This document shows positions 1 through 7,528 of a DNA stretch of 15,067 bases, one piece after another. The number at the start of each line of letters is the position of its first letter. The stretch's first letter is position 1. Under the pieces are notes generated by a model, which worked only from the letters and a program-made list of their open reading frames with translations, did not search any database and was not told the DNA's origin. The position numbers and the translations under genes were made by a program. The stretch covers positions 1-15,067 of the forward strand of contig DEFL01000021.1 of NCBI GenBank assembly GCA_002350845.1, in the 5' to 3' direction. Origin of the DNA: Christensenella sp. UBA2853 (GTDB taxonomy: Bacteria; Bacillota; Clostridia; Christensenellales; Aristaeellaceae).

Positions 1-136
1 CGACAGCTTGATTTCACGCTTGAGTCAAAAAGCTGAGATCAATTGGAAGTCAAAGATGAAGGAAACAAGAAAAGAGTACAGCATGGCCGAAATCATTCGA
101 TGTGCAGTTGTCAGGATATAATGATGCAGAATCTGG

Positions 137-165
137 TTGACAAGTCAGATGATGCGTGATACAAT
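137..165 (+). promoter_or_regulatory. Strong sigma-A-type promoter for the 5S rRNA-tRNA-Asn unit
   Basis: A perfect -35 hexamer TTGACA (137-142) is separated by exactly 17 bases from a -10 TACAAT (160-165), preceded by TGA, an extended -10 element. The predicted start is near 172, so transcription would begin about 30 bases before the 5S gene. A small hairpin, GTTGGC-AAAA-GCCAAC (173-188), falls at the very start of the predicted transcript. It may help protect or process the 5S precursor (inference). Confidence 0.8.
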
Positions 166-204
166 CCTGTTCGTTGGCAAAAGCCAACATTGATGAGATA
201 CCAT

Positions 205-322
<118 letters not shown>

Positions 323-329
323 CCCATAT

Positions 330-404
<75 letters not shown>

Positions 405-408
405 AAGG

Positions 409-440
409 AACCTTGTCCTGAAAAGGACAAGGTTTTTTTC
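409..440 (+). terminator. Rho-independent terminator of the 5S-tRNA unit
   Basis: An 11-bp perfect stem, AACCTTGTCCT (409-419) with AGGACAAGGTT (424-434), encloses a GAAA tetraloop and runs into seven T (433-439). It lies immediately after the CCA end of tRNA-Asn and closes the unit. Confidence 0.93.
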
Positions 441-921
441 GTGCAGCAGGATCCTTACAGAACCTCAGTGGCAAGGTCAGCCGTATCACACAGATCCCGT
501 ATACCAGTGAAGGGAAGATCGATCGGGCGAAGCAAATGAAAGCGAGTCACTCCCATGAATTTGTTGGCGGAAGAATAGAAAAAGCTCTTTGAGCCGGGAA
601 TCTCTGATGACGAACGGCAGAAAAGCAAGAAATGTTTCTGGAATTATACTATCGAGTCCGTGAAAAGCATGAAGCAGGTATTCTGGTAGGATTATCAATG
701 AAGACCAGAAAACGAATTAGCATGGGGACGGTTCTGTGTGAACCGTCCCTGTTTTCATGCTGGGGTTCCTGCGATGATTTCCTGCAGCAGGATGCGGCAG
801 CCGGAAGGATTCTTTTACAGGGATAGAGAATGTTAAAGCGACAGGAAACACGGCAGGGGTCGTGTGTACAAAGATACGCGCATGAAAAAGACCGCCGGCA
901 GCACGGCGTGAGGAGGCAGAA
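441..921. other. Gene-poor spacer with decayed-looking coding remnants
   Basis: No intact gene is supported in these 481 bases. On the + strand one frame is open over 461-589 (peptide beginning NLSGKVSRITQIPYTSEGKI) until a TGA. The same frame reopens at 632 (MFLELYYRVREKHEAGILVG). Between them, the adjacent frame at 591-630 reads EPGISDDERQKSK. Joined with two compensating frame changes this would be one hydrophilic charged polypeptide tail, as expected of a degraded gene. The family is not recognised and chance is not excluded. The stretch from 750 to 905 holds nothing else clear, and no convincing promoter for the GH78 gene was seen. Confidence 0.3.
724..750. repeat. Palindromic element, possible mobile-element end
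   Basis: GGGACGGTTC (725-734) and GAACCGTCCC (740-749) form a perfect 10-bp inverted repeat around the 5-base loop TGTGT. The outer G724-T750 pair is a wobble. GGGACNGTTC-type palindromes of this kind are, from general knowledge, common in Clostridia as dispersed REP-like or IS200/IS605-associated ends. Only one copy is in the window and no transposase is adjacent, so the mobile origin is an inference. It lacks a proper U-tract (TGTTTTC follows), so it is a poor terminator candidate. Confidence 0.5.
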
Positions 922-3090
922 ATGATGAAGATCAAAAGCAGTCAGTGGATTACGGTATCACGGGATGCAGGGGATATCTGTCCGGTATTCCGCAGACAGT
1001 TTGCAGCGGAGAAAGAGATGGTCAAAGCCGAGCTGCAGGTGACAGCCCTGGGTGTCTATTTTGCACAAATCAACGGACAGCGTGTGGGCTGTGATGTACT
1101 GGCTCCCGGCTGGACCAGCTATGATCATCGCCTCCAGGTGCAGACCTATGATGTCCTTGACATGCTGGACAAAGAAAATGATCTGCGCATCACCGTCGGC
1201 CGCGGCTGGTTCCGCTCCCCCATGCCCGGCTGGATGGACAGCGCGGACAAACAGAGACGGTATGCCCAGCCCTGCGGTCTGATCGCCTCTCTGACGATCA
1301 GCTATGCCGACGGAACGGAAGAAACCATCTGTACAGACGAAACGTGGCAGTGGGCGGAAAGCGCTGTCCGGTTCAGTGAAATCTATGACGGTGAAACCTT
1401 TGATGCCAGGGTGAATCCATCCATCTGGGAAGCCGTCAAACCGCTGGAGTGGTCGAAGGATATTCTGATCCCCCAGGAGGGTGAACGTATCCTGGAAACC
1501 GAGCGCGTGTCGGCCAGACGGATTTTCCGCACACCCGGCGGGGATACCGTGGTGGACTTTGGTCAGGAAGTCACCGGCTATGTTGAGTTCACACTCTGTG
1601 CTCATGAAGGGGATGAAGTCCTCTTTGATCATGCAGAGGTTCAGGACAGGGAGGGCAACTGGTACAACGAGAATTACCGCAGTGCAAAGGCCCAGGTCCG
1701 ATATATCTGCCGTGACGGCCAGCAGACCTGGCATCCGCAGCTGACCTTTTTCGGCTTCCGGTATATCCGCCTCCTTTCCTGGCCGGGAGACGCATGCACA
1801 GAGAATTTTACGGCCATTGTGGTGCACTCTGAGATGCAGCGCACGGGCTGGCTGAAATCCGGCAATGCAGAAGTGAACCAGCTGTTCTCCAATATTGTAT
1901 GGGGTCAGCGGGGCAACTTCCTTGATGTCCCGACAGACTGCCCGCAGCGCGATGAGCGTCTGGGCTGGACCGGCGACGCAGAAGTGTTTATCAAGACAGC
2001 GAGCTATCTGTTTGACACAGAACGTTTCTTCAAAAAATGGCTGCATGACATGGCAGCGGACCAGCGTGCAAGCGGTGAGATTGGTCAGATCATTCCTGAT
2101 GTGATGCCGGAAGCCGACGGCAGCAGCGCATGGGGCGATGCCGCAACCATCTGCCCGTGGCAGGTCTATCAGACCTACGGGGACAAAAAGGTTCTGGAAG
2201 ACCAGTTTGAGTGCATGCGCAAATGGGTGGACTTCATTGGATCTGTGACCAAAACGCCCAATCTCTGGACCGACCACTTCCACTTCGGCGATTGGCTGGG
2301 ACTGGATGCGCCGAGCGGCAGCTATAAGGGATCCACGCGCGAGGAGTTCATCGCCAGCGCCTACTATGCGCATTCCGCGGAACTGGTGGTCAAGGCTGGA
2401 AAACTGCTGGGCAGGGATGTGTCTGCCTATGAAAAACTGCATCAGGATATCGTGAAGACCTTCCGGGCTGCCTATCCGGATTACCGGACGCAGACCGAGC
2501 ACGTGCTGGCCGTTCATTTCTCTCTGGCAGAGGATCCTCAGAAGACAGCGGATGCGCTGGCGGACATGGTCAGGAAGGACGGCGTCCAGCTGCGGACCGG
2601 CTTTGTCGGCACGCCGTATATTCTCCATGTGCTGAGCGCATACGGACATGCAGACCTGGCCTGGAGCCTGGTGCTGCGCAGGGAATATCCCGGCTGGCTG
2701 TATCCCGTGACCAAGGGTGCGACCACGATCTGGGAGCACTGGGATGGCATCCATGAGGATGGTACCTTCTGGAGCAGAGACATGAACTCCTTCAACCATT
2801 ATGCCTACGGCGCAGTGGCTGACTGGATCTTTGAACAGGCGGCCGGCATAGCACATGCAGAGGACAAGCCCGCCTTTGAAGAGGTCATCTATGCGCCGCA
2901 TCCGGACGAGCGTCTGGGCTGGCTGCAGGCCAAACTGAACACCCGTCACGGCACCGTCAGCGCGCTCTGGGTCTGCCAGGAGGATGGTGTGCGCTATGAG
3001 CTGGAGACTCCCGTACACACCCGCGTCTGCCTGAATGGTGAAGAACATTGGGTGAACCCGGGCAAATACACGTTCTGGACGACGAAATAA
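922..3090 (+). CDS. Alpha-L-rhamnosidase, glycoside hydrolase family 78, cytoplasmic
   Basis: This 722-residue enzyme should release terminal alpha-L-rhamnose from plant polysaccharide fragments or rhamnosylated glycosides, with inversion. Residues about 10-170 match the N-terminal rhamnosidase beta domain (ALGVYFAQINGQRVG, LAPGWTSYDHR). An (alpha/alpha)6 barrel covers about 310-640 and a short C-terminal beta domain follows. The family signature DCPQRDERLGWTGD starts at D339. By alignment to characterised GH78 enzymes, E345 is the general acid, D339 and D352 are substrate-binding acids, and E605 in TIWEHW is the general base. There is no signal peptide, and 722 residues is short for a family often near 900, lacking extra N-terminal domains. 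AGGAGG (911-916) is 5 bases from ATG 922 and 8 from ATG 925, so the second Met is also possible. The GH2 gene follows 13 bases later. Confidence 0.95.
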   Translation: MMKIKSSQWITVSRDAGDICPVFRRQFAAEKEMVKAELQVTALGVYFAQINGQRVGCDVLAPGWTSYDHRLQVQTYDVLDMLDKENDLRITVGRGWFRSPMPGWMDSADKQRRYAQPCGLIASLTISYADGTEETICTDETWQWAESAVRFSEIYDGETFDARVNPSIWEAVKPLEWSKDILIPQEGERILETERVSARRIFRTPGGDTVVDFGQEVTGYVEFTLCAHEGDEVLFDHAEVQDREGNWYNENYRSAKAQVRYICRDGQQTWHPQLTFFGFRYIRLLSWPGDACTENFTAIVVHSEMQRTGWLKSGNAEVNQLFSNIVWGQRGNFLDVPTDCPQRDERLGWTGDAEVFIKTASYLFDTERFFKKWLHDMAADQRASGEIGQIIPDVMPEADGSSAWGDAATICPWQVYQTYGDKKVLEDQFECMRKWVDFIGSVTKTPNLWTDHFHFGDWLGLDAPSGSYKGSTREEFIASAYYAHSAELVVKAGKLLGRDVSAYEKLHQDIVKTFRAAYPDYRTQTEHVLAVHFSLAEDPQKTADALADMVRKDGVQLRTGFVGTPYILHVLSAYGHADLAWSLVLRREYPGWLYPVTKGATTIWEHWDGIHEDGTFWSRDMNSFNHYAYGAVADWIFEQAAGIAHAEDKPAFEEVIYAPHPDERLGWLQAKLNTRHGTVSALWVCQEDGVRYELETPVHTRVCLNGEEHWVNPGKYTFWTTK

Positions 3091-3094
3091 GGAG
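3089..3094 (+). promoter_or_regulatory. Ribosome binding site of the GH2 gene overlapping the GH78 stop
   Basis: AAGGAG (3089-3094) uses the last two bases of the GH78 TAA stop and sits 9 bases before ATG 3104. This fixes the GH2 start and makes translational coupling of the two genes likely. Confidence 0.75.
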
Positions 3095-3103
3095 AAAACA
3101 GCA

Positions 3104-5608
3104 ATGCGCAGCATGAAGATCAATCAGGGATGGTATTTCGGCTTCGGCGTGGTGGATCTGGGCAAACGGGTGCGCGGTGATTTTGGAGACCGTATCGTCA
3201 ATCTGCCGCATGACTATATGATTGAAAGCGATGTGTACGCTGAGGCTCCGTCCGCGCAGGCGAGCGGGTATTACAACGCAGGCGTGGCCCATTACATCCG
3301 GGAGATTGATATTCCGGAAGACTGGAAAGAGGACCGCATTGCCCTCCGGCTCGATGGTGCCATGATGAATGCCACCATTGAGGTTAACGGAAGCCTGGCA
3401 GCACTCCAGCATTACGGATATGCGCCGTTTGAAGCGGATATCACCCGCCTGGTGTACCCGGGCGAGAAAAACAGAATCTATATCACCGTCAACCCCAGCA
3501 TGCAGCCCAATTCCCGCTGGTTTTCCGGGGCCGGTCTGTTCCGGGGTGTGGAACTGGTGCATATGCCGAAAGTGCACATTGCTCTCGGCGGGCTGTACGG
3601 CTATACAAAAAAGATTGAGTACCATGCGGATGGCACTCCCGAGACCGCCTATCTGAAGGTCTCGGCGGATGTTCAGAATGAAGGTGCAGAAAACTGCCTG
3701 GCAGAAGTTACGTTCTCCCTGATCTGTGATGCCACGGGCGAAACGGTCAAGACCAGTAAAACCCTGACGCAGGTCCAGCCTCTGTCCACGGCAGCAGCCT
3801 ATATGACGCTGACCGTGGATGAGCCGCAGCTCTGGGATGCGGAACACCCCACGCTGTACCGCCTGCAGGCGACGGTGAAGCACATCGGGACCTTCAAAAC
3901 GCATATCATTCCCGCAGCGCATCCCACAGAGGACACGGAGAGCGTGCTGTTCGGCATCCGCACCATTGAAGCCGATGTGAAGCACGGCCTGCGCATCAAC
4001 GGAAAGACCGTCAAGCTCCGCGGCGGCTGCCTGCACCATGACAACGGCCCCATCGGCGCGGTGACCGTCTATGATGCGGAGGCGCGCAAGGTCCGGAAGA
4101 TGAAGGAAGTGGGCTTTAACGCCATCCGCACCACGCACAATCCGCCGTCTGCCGCACTGGTGGAAGCCTGTGACCGCCTGGGCATGTATATTTTTGACGA
4201 GGCGTTCGATGTGTGGGGCATGGGCAAGCAGCCCGGAGATTATAACCAGTATTTTGCCACGGACTGGAAAAAGGACCTGACCGCCTTTGTGCAGCGGGAC
4301 CGCAGCCATCCCAGCGTGGTGATCTGGTCCACAGGCAATGAGATCACCGAGCGCGGCGGCCTGGACGACGGGTATGTGTGGGCTGTGCGGCTTGCGGAAG
4401 CGATCCGTGCGCTGGATCCGAGCCGGCCCGTTTCCAACGGCATCTGCTCGTTCTGGAACGGCCTGGATGATCAGCTTCAGGCAGAACAGATGCGCAGATG
4501 GAAGGCCAGCGCAGAGGGCGGCATGCAGAACGCCGATATCGGGGGCAAAAAGGACCTTCTCTGGGAGGAATACACCGAAGGCTTTGCCAACGGTCTGGAT
4601 ATCGTGGGCTATAACTACATGGAGAACAAGTATGAACAGGATCATGTTATGTTCCCTGAGCGCGTGATCCTGGGCAGTGAAAACTACCCGGTGGAGATCG
4701 GCATGCACTGGCCGATGATTGAAAAGACGCCGTGGATCATCGGCGACTTTACCTGGACCGCCTGGGACTATATCGGCGAGGCCGGGATCGGAAAGGCCAG
4801 CTTCTATGAGCCCGGCGATCCGCGCATCGGCAATCCCTGGGGCGCAGGGTCTCCGTATCCGTGGCGTACGGCGAATGATGCCGATTTTGATATCACCGGC
4901 TGCGTCCGTCCCCAGGGCGTGTATCGGCGCATTGTATGGGGCAGTCAGGAAACCGCCGTGTTCTCCTATGACCCTGCCGTGATCGGCAAGGTGGAACAGC
5001 TGTCGAGCTGGGGCTTCCCCGGGGTCTGGCCGTGCTGGAACTGGCAGGGACAGGAGGGTAAGCCTGTGGATCTTGCCGTGTTCAGCAGCGCAGAGGAAGT
5101 GGAACTGCTCGTCAACGGCAAAAGCCTGGGCCGCAAGAAAGCCGGTGAGGCACAGATCCACAATATGCCGCTCACCTTCCTCTTCCGCGGGGAATATCAG
5201 CCCGGATGCGTGGAAGCCGTCAGCTACACGGCTGGAAAGGAAGTCTCCCGTACCGTGCTGAAAACGACCGGAAAGCCTGTTGCGATCCGTCTGACGGCGG
5301 AAACAGAGGCCCTGAAGGCAGACGGCGCGTCCCTGTGCTATGTCCATGCAGAGCTCGTGGATGCGCAGGGAAATGTGGTGCCGGATGCAGATGTGCCTGT
5401 GAAAGCCGAAGTCAAAGGGGCTGCGGAGCTGCTGGGCTTTGGCAGCGGCAACCCTGTGACGGAGGAAAACTACACCAGGGGATGCTTTACCAGCTACCAC
5501 GGGAAGGTGCTCGCTGTCCTCAGGGCCGGGTATGAAAAGGGCGATGTGTGTCTGACCGTATCCGCGGAAGGTCTTGGGACGGCGAAGATCACCCTGCCGG
5601 TTCAGTAA
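3104..5608 (+). CDS. Glycoside hydrolase family 2 protein (beta-galactosidase/beta-glucuronidase type)
   Basis: This 834-residue retaining glycosidase should cleave a terminal beta-linked sugar, probably galactose, possibly glucuronate or another. Domain order is sugar-binding jelly roll (about 1-170), immunoglobulin-like domain (about 175-290), TIM barrel (about 295-580), then a DUF4982-like domain (about 620-710) and a final GH2 C5-type beta domain (about 725-834, KPVAIRLTAET...). Visible active-site landmarks are RTTHNPP (H345 N346), the acid/base E413 in WSTGNE, and the nucleophile E526 in ILGSENYP. No signal peptide is present, so the enzyme is cytoplasmic. It is the second gene of the GH78 operon. 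The exact sugar cannot be told from sequence. A double ATG (3104, 3113) leaves a three-residue doubt in the start; the upstream one has the better-spaced ribosome site. Confidence 0.95.
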   Translation: MRSMKINQGWYFGFGVVDLGKRVRGDFGDRIVNLPHDYMIESDVYAEAPSAQASGYYNAGVAHYIREIDIPEDWKEDRIALRLDGAMMNATIEVNGSLAALQHYGYAPFEADITRLVYPGEKNRIYITVNPSMQPNSRWFSGAGLFRGVELVHMPKVHIALGGLYGYTKKIEYHADGTPETAYLKVSADVQNEGAENCLAEVTFSLICDATGETVKTSKTLTQVQPLSTAAAYMTLTVDEPQLWDAEHPTLYRLQATVKHIGTFKTHIIPAAHPTEDTESVLFGIRTIEADVKHGLRINGKTVKLRGGCLHHDNGPIGAVTVYDAEARKVRKMKEVGFNAIRTTHNPPSAALVEACDRLGMYIFDEAFDVWGMGKQPGDYNQYFATDWKKDLTAFVQRDRSHPSVVIWSTGNEITERGGLDDGYVWAVRLAEAIRALDPSRPVSNGICSFWNGLDDQLQAEQMRRWKASAEGGMQNADIGGKKDLLWEEYTEGFANGLDIVGYNYMENKYEQDHVMFPERVILGSENYPVEIGMHWPMIEKTPWIIGDFTWTAWDYIGEAGIGKASFYEPGDPRIGNPWGAGSPYPWRTANDADFDITGCVRPQGVYRRIVWGSQETAVFSYDPAVIGKVEQLSSWGFPGVWPCWNWQGQEGKPVDLAVFSSAEEVELLVNGKSLGRKKAGEAQIHNMPLTFLFRGEYQPGCVEAVSYTAGKEVSRTVLKTTGKPVAIRLTAETEALKADGASLCYVHAELVDAQGNVVPDADVPVKAEVKGAAELLGFGSGNPVTEENYTRGCFTSYHGKVLAVLRAGYEKGDVCLTVSAEGLGTAKITLPVQ

Positions 5609-5636
5609 AGCAGGAACAGAGGAATCCATTGCCATT

Positions 5637-5662
5637 GGCCGCCCGCTCACGGGCGGCCTTTT
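5637..5662 (+). terminator. Rho-independent terminator after the GH78-GH2 operon
   Basis: GGCCGCCCG (5637-5645) pairs perfectly with CGGGCGGCC (5650-5658) around a CTCA loop, followed by TTTT (5659-5662). It starts 28 bases after the GH2 stop codon. Confidence 0.9.
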
Positions 5663-5683
5663 CAGAAGGAAACGTTGGTGGAA

Positions 5684-5713
5684 TTGACGCGGAAAGTTCT
5701 GCAATGATATAAT
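5684..5713 (+). promoter_or_regulatory. Promoter of the TIR membrane-protein gene
   Basis: TTGACG (5684-5689) and a perfect TATAAT (5708-5713) are 18 bases apart, and TGA directly precedes the -10, an extended -10 element. The predicted start is about 5720, giving a leader of about 48 bases to ATG 5768. The in-frame ATG at 5726 would lie only about 6 bases from this start and has no ribosome site. Confidence 0.8.
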
Positions 5714-5753
5714 CAAAATACATTTATGCCGAGACAAAAGCAGAATTCTTTTC

Positions 5754-5759
5754 AGGGGG
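5754..5759 (+). promoter_or_regulatory. Ribosome binding site that sets the TIR gene start
   Basis: AGGGGG lies 8 bases before ATG 5768. It favours this codon over the in-frame ATG at 5726, which would add 14 residues of no TIR character. Confidence 0.7.
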
Positions 5760-5767
5760 CCTGTCCC

Positions 5768-7375
5768 ATGAAATACGATGTTTTCATCAGCTATTCGCAC
5801 AAGGATAAGCAGACAGCGGATGCGGTATGCGCAAAACTGGAGCAGCAGGGCATCCGTTGCTGGTATGCTCCGCGGGATATCACGCCGGGAGCGGACTGGG
5901 CGGAGTCCATCATCAATGCCATTGAGACGGTCCGCGTGATGATCATCATTTTTACAGACCATTCCAATGCGTCCAAGCAGGTCATGAATGAGATCAGCAA
6001 TGCGGTGAACGCAGGGGTCACGATTGTTCCCTTCAAACTGACGAATACAGCGCCGTCCAAAGGCATGCAGTATTATTTTACGGCCGTCCACTGGCTGGAT
6101 GCTGTCGATAAGCCCATGAAGAGCAGCATTGAGGAACTGTGCACAAGAGTCGAGGGGATTCTGTCTCTGAACCGTTCGGATGAACCGGAGAGGACAAAGC
6201 CTCAGACGCCCGCTCCGGAAGCCATCCGGAAACCGGAGACGTCCAAAAAACCGAAGTGGATCCTTCCGGCAGTGCTCGCGGCGGTTTTGCTCGCTGCGAT
6301 CGTGCTGGTGTGCGTGCTGACGGGTATCCTGGGTGGAAACGGCCGGGGAAAGCCGGGCGGGGAGCCGACAGCCGCCCAGCCGCCTGCCGTGACAGAAGCC
6401 GCCCAACAGACAGAAGAACCGGACGTTCAGGAAACCGCGGAGCCGACAGAAGCGGCGCTGCAGACAGCCGAACCGACGCCTGCAGCGACAGCTGAGATCG
6501 CCGCCACACCGATTGAGCTGCCGACCATCAACCCGAACAACAGTGCCTATCACTTCCTGCCGGAAGGCACAGCCGTCGTCAGCACCGCCTCCAGGTCGTG
6601 GACGGTTCCGGCGAACAGTCTCTTCGGACTTTCCGTCAGTGGAATCTCGAGGGATCTGCTGTTCCGGTGGGACGTGGAGGACCTGCCGAAACTCAATAAA
6701 ACCGGAAGGATTGAAACCGAGCCGTACGGCGACGCGAACGAATACCATAAAAAGTTCCATTTTACCCTCCGGGACGGAAGCACGGCAGATCTGGATATCC
6801 AGACCGCCTTCTCCTATCTCTGTTTCCCGGGCGATGGCACAACCGTGACGCTGCCGTGGTCAGAGATTGTCTCTGTCTCCCTGGACTGGGAGAAGCCCTG
6901 CATGTCGGACTGGCCGGCCTATGCGCGCTTCCATCTGCAGGACGGGACAACCGTCATTGTGCCTTCCCATACCCTGACGGTCGGAGCGCATAAGAAGCCG
7001 GATGAGAATCAGCTTTCGTTTAACCTGTATTATCAGCTCCCTTCCACCCTGAAGACAGCCCGCGGGTATGAGGCGGACTTCAGCGAGATCCGGGCGATTG
7101 CATTTGGAAAAGGCGCTTATGCGCCGAATCCGGACAAATGGACGGAGGAAATCCAGCCCGGATGGATCACGGATCTTCCGGTATCGATCCTGTTCCGGGA
7201 CGGAAGAGTGCTGGAAACCACGGTGGCGATGGACTGGGTCAAATTCTTTGCCCTGGATGAATTCGGCACCTTTGCGGCGATCCCGGATCAGATCCGTTAT
7301 CTTGATTTTGTCACTGATCTGTCCGAGGAGACCGAACCGCCTGCGGTCCGGGATTCCGCGCAGCTTCCGGAATGA
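5768..7375 (+). CDS. TIR-domain single-pass membrane protein with repeat-containing ectodomain
   Basis: This protein of 535 residues has four parts. Residues 1-132 are a TIR domain: box 1 is YDVFISYSHKD (3-13), followed by GIRCWYAPRDITPGADW (28-44) and the strand VMIIIFT (57-63). W44 and the nearby E46 lie where NAD-cleaving TIR domains carry their catalytic glutamate, but E46 may be offset by one residue, so activity is uncertain. After a Lys-rich linker comes one membrane helix (about 165-188). SKKPKW before it places the TIR inside by the positive-inside rule. Residues about 192-254 are a Pro/Thr/Ala/Glu linker. Residues about 255-535 are a predicted external beta-rich domain with three repeated motif pairs. 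No signal peptide precedes the TIR. The gene has its own promoter and terminator. Signalling, sensing or defence roles are inference; the TIR assignment is firm. Confidence 0.92.
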   Translation: MKYDVFISYSHKDKQTADAVCAKLEQQGIRCWYAPRDITPGADWAESIINAIETVRVMIIIFTDHSNASKQVMNEISNAVNAGVTIVPFKLTNTAPSKGMQYYFTAVHWLDAVDKPMKSSIEELCTRVEGILSLNRSDEPERTKPQTPAPEAIRKPETSKKPKWILPAVLAAVLLAAIVLVCVLTGILGGNGRGKPGGEPTAAQPPAVTEAAQQTEEPDVQETAEPTEAALQTAEPTPAATAEIAATPIELPTINPNNSAYHFLPEGTAVVSTASRSWTVPANSLFGLSVSGISRDLLFRWDVEDLPKLNKTGRIETEPYGDANEYHKKFHFTLRDGSTADLDIQTAFSYLCFPGDGTTVTLPWSEIVSVSLDWEKPCMSDWPAYARFHLQDGTTVIVPSHTLTVGAHKKPDENQLSFNLYYQLPSTLKTARGYEADFSEIRAIAFGKGAYAPNPDKWTEEIQPGWITDLPVSILFRDGRVLETTVAMDWVKFFALDEFGTFAAIPDQIRYLDFVTDLSEETEPPAVRDSAQLPE

Positions 7376-7402
7376 ATGTGTGCCGGCAGCGTCTGAAAAG
7401 AC

Positions 7403-7433
7403 AGCACTTCGCATTTGTGCGGAGTGCTTTTTT
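7403..7433 (+). terminator. Rho-independent terminator of the TIR gene
   Basis: AGCACTTCGCA (7403-7413) pairs with TGCGGAGTGCT (7418-7428), with one G-T pair, around the loop TTTG. Six T follow (7428-7433). It begins 28 bases after the TIR stop codon. Confidence 0.92.
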
Positions 7434-7466
7434 GGGTGAAAAATCGCCCCGGACACAGAGAAACAA

Positions 7467-7495
7467 TGGTCATCCGAGGGAAAGACAGGTATAAT
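7467..7495 (+). promoter_or_regulatory. Probable promoter of the unassigned glycosidase-like gene
   Basis: A perfect TATAAT (7490-7495) has TGGTCA (7467-7472, four matches to TTGACA) at 17-base spacing. The predicted start is about 7502, leaving a leader of about 27 bases to ATG 7529. Confidence 0.6.
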
Positions 7496-7528
7496 GGAGG
7501 CATCAAAAAACAGAACAGGGGATGCGGT

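Noticed and set aside
725..755. Palindrome read as a transcription terminator
   Set aside because: The stem is strong but it is followed by TGTTTTC rather than a clean U-tract, and there is no convincing gene ending just before it.
750..910. Promoter or catabolite-repression site upstream of the GH78 operon
   Set aside because: Several AT-rich spots (for example TTTACA at 814 and TACAAA at 867) were tried. None had a partner hexamer at proper spacing, and no stretch matched the cre consensus in register.
958..6760. Very long open frames on the minus strand opposite the GH78, GH2 and TIR genes (one of over 1200 codons)
   Set aside because: They are antisense shadows of GC-rich codon use in the real plus-strand genes. 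They cross a terminator and a promoter, have no ribosome sites at their starts, and their translations are low-complexity Arg/His/Gly-rich with no domain.
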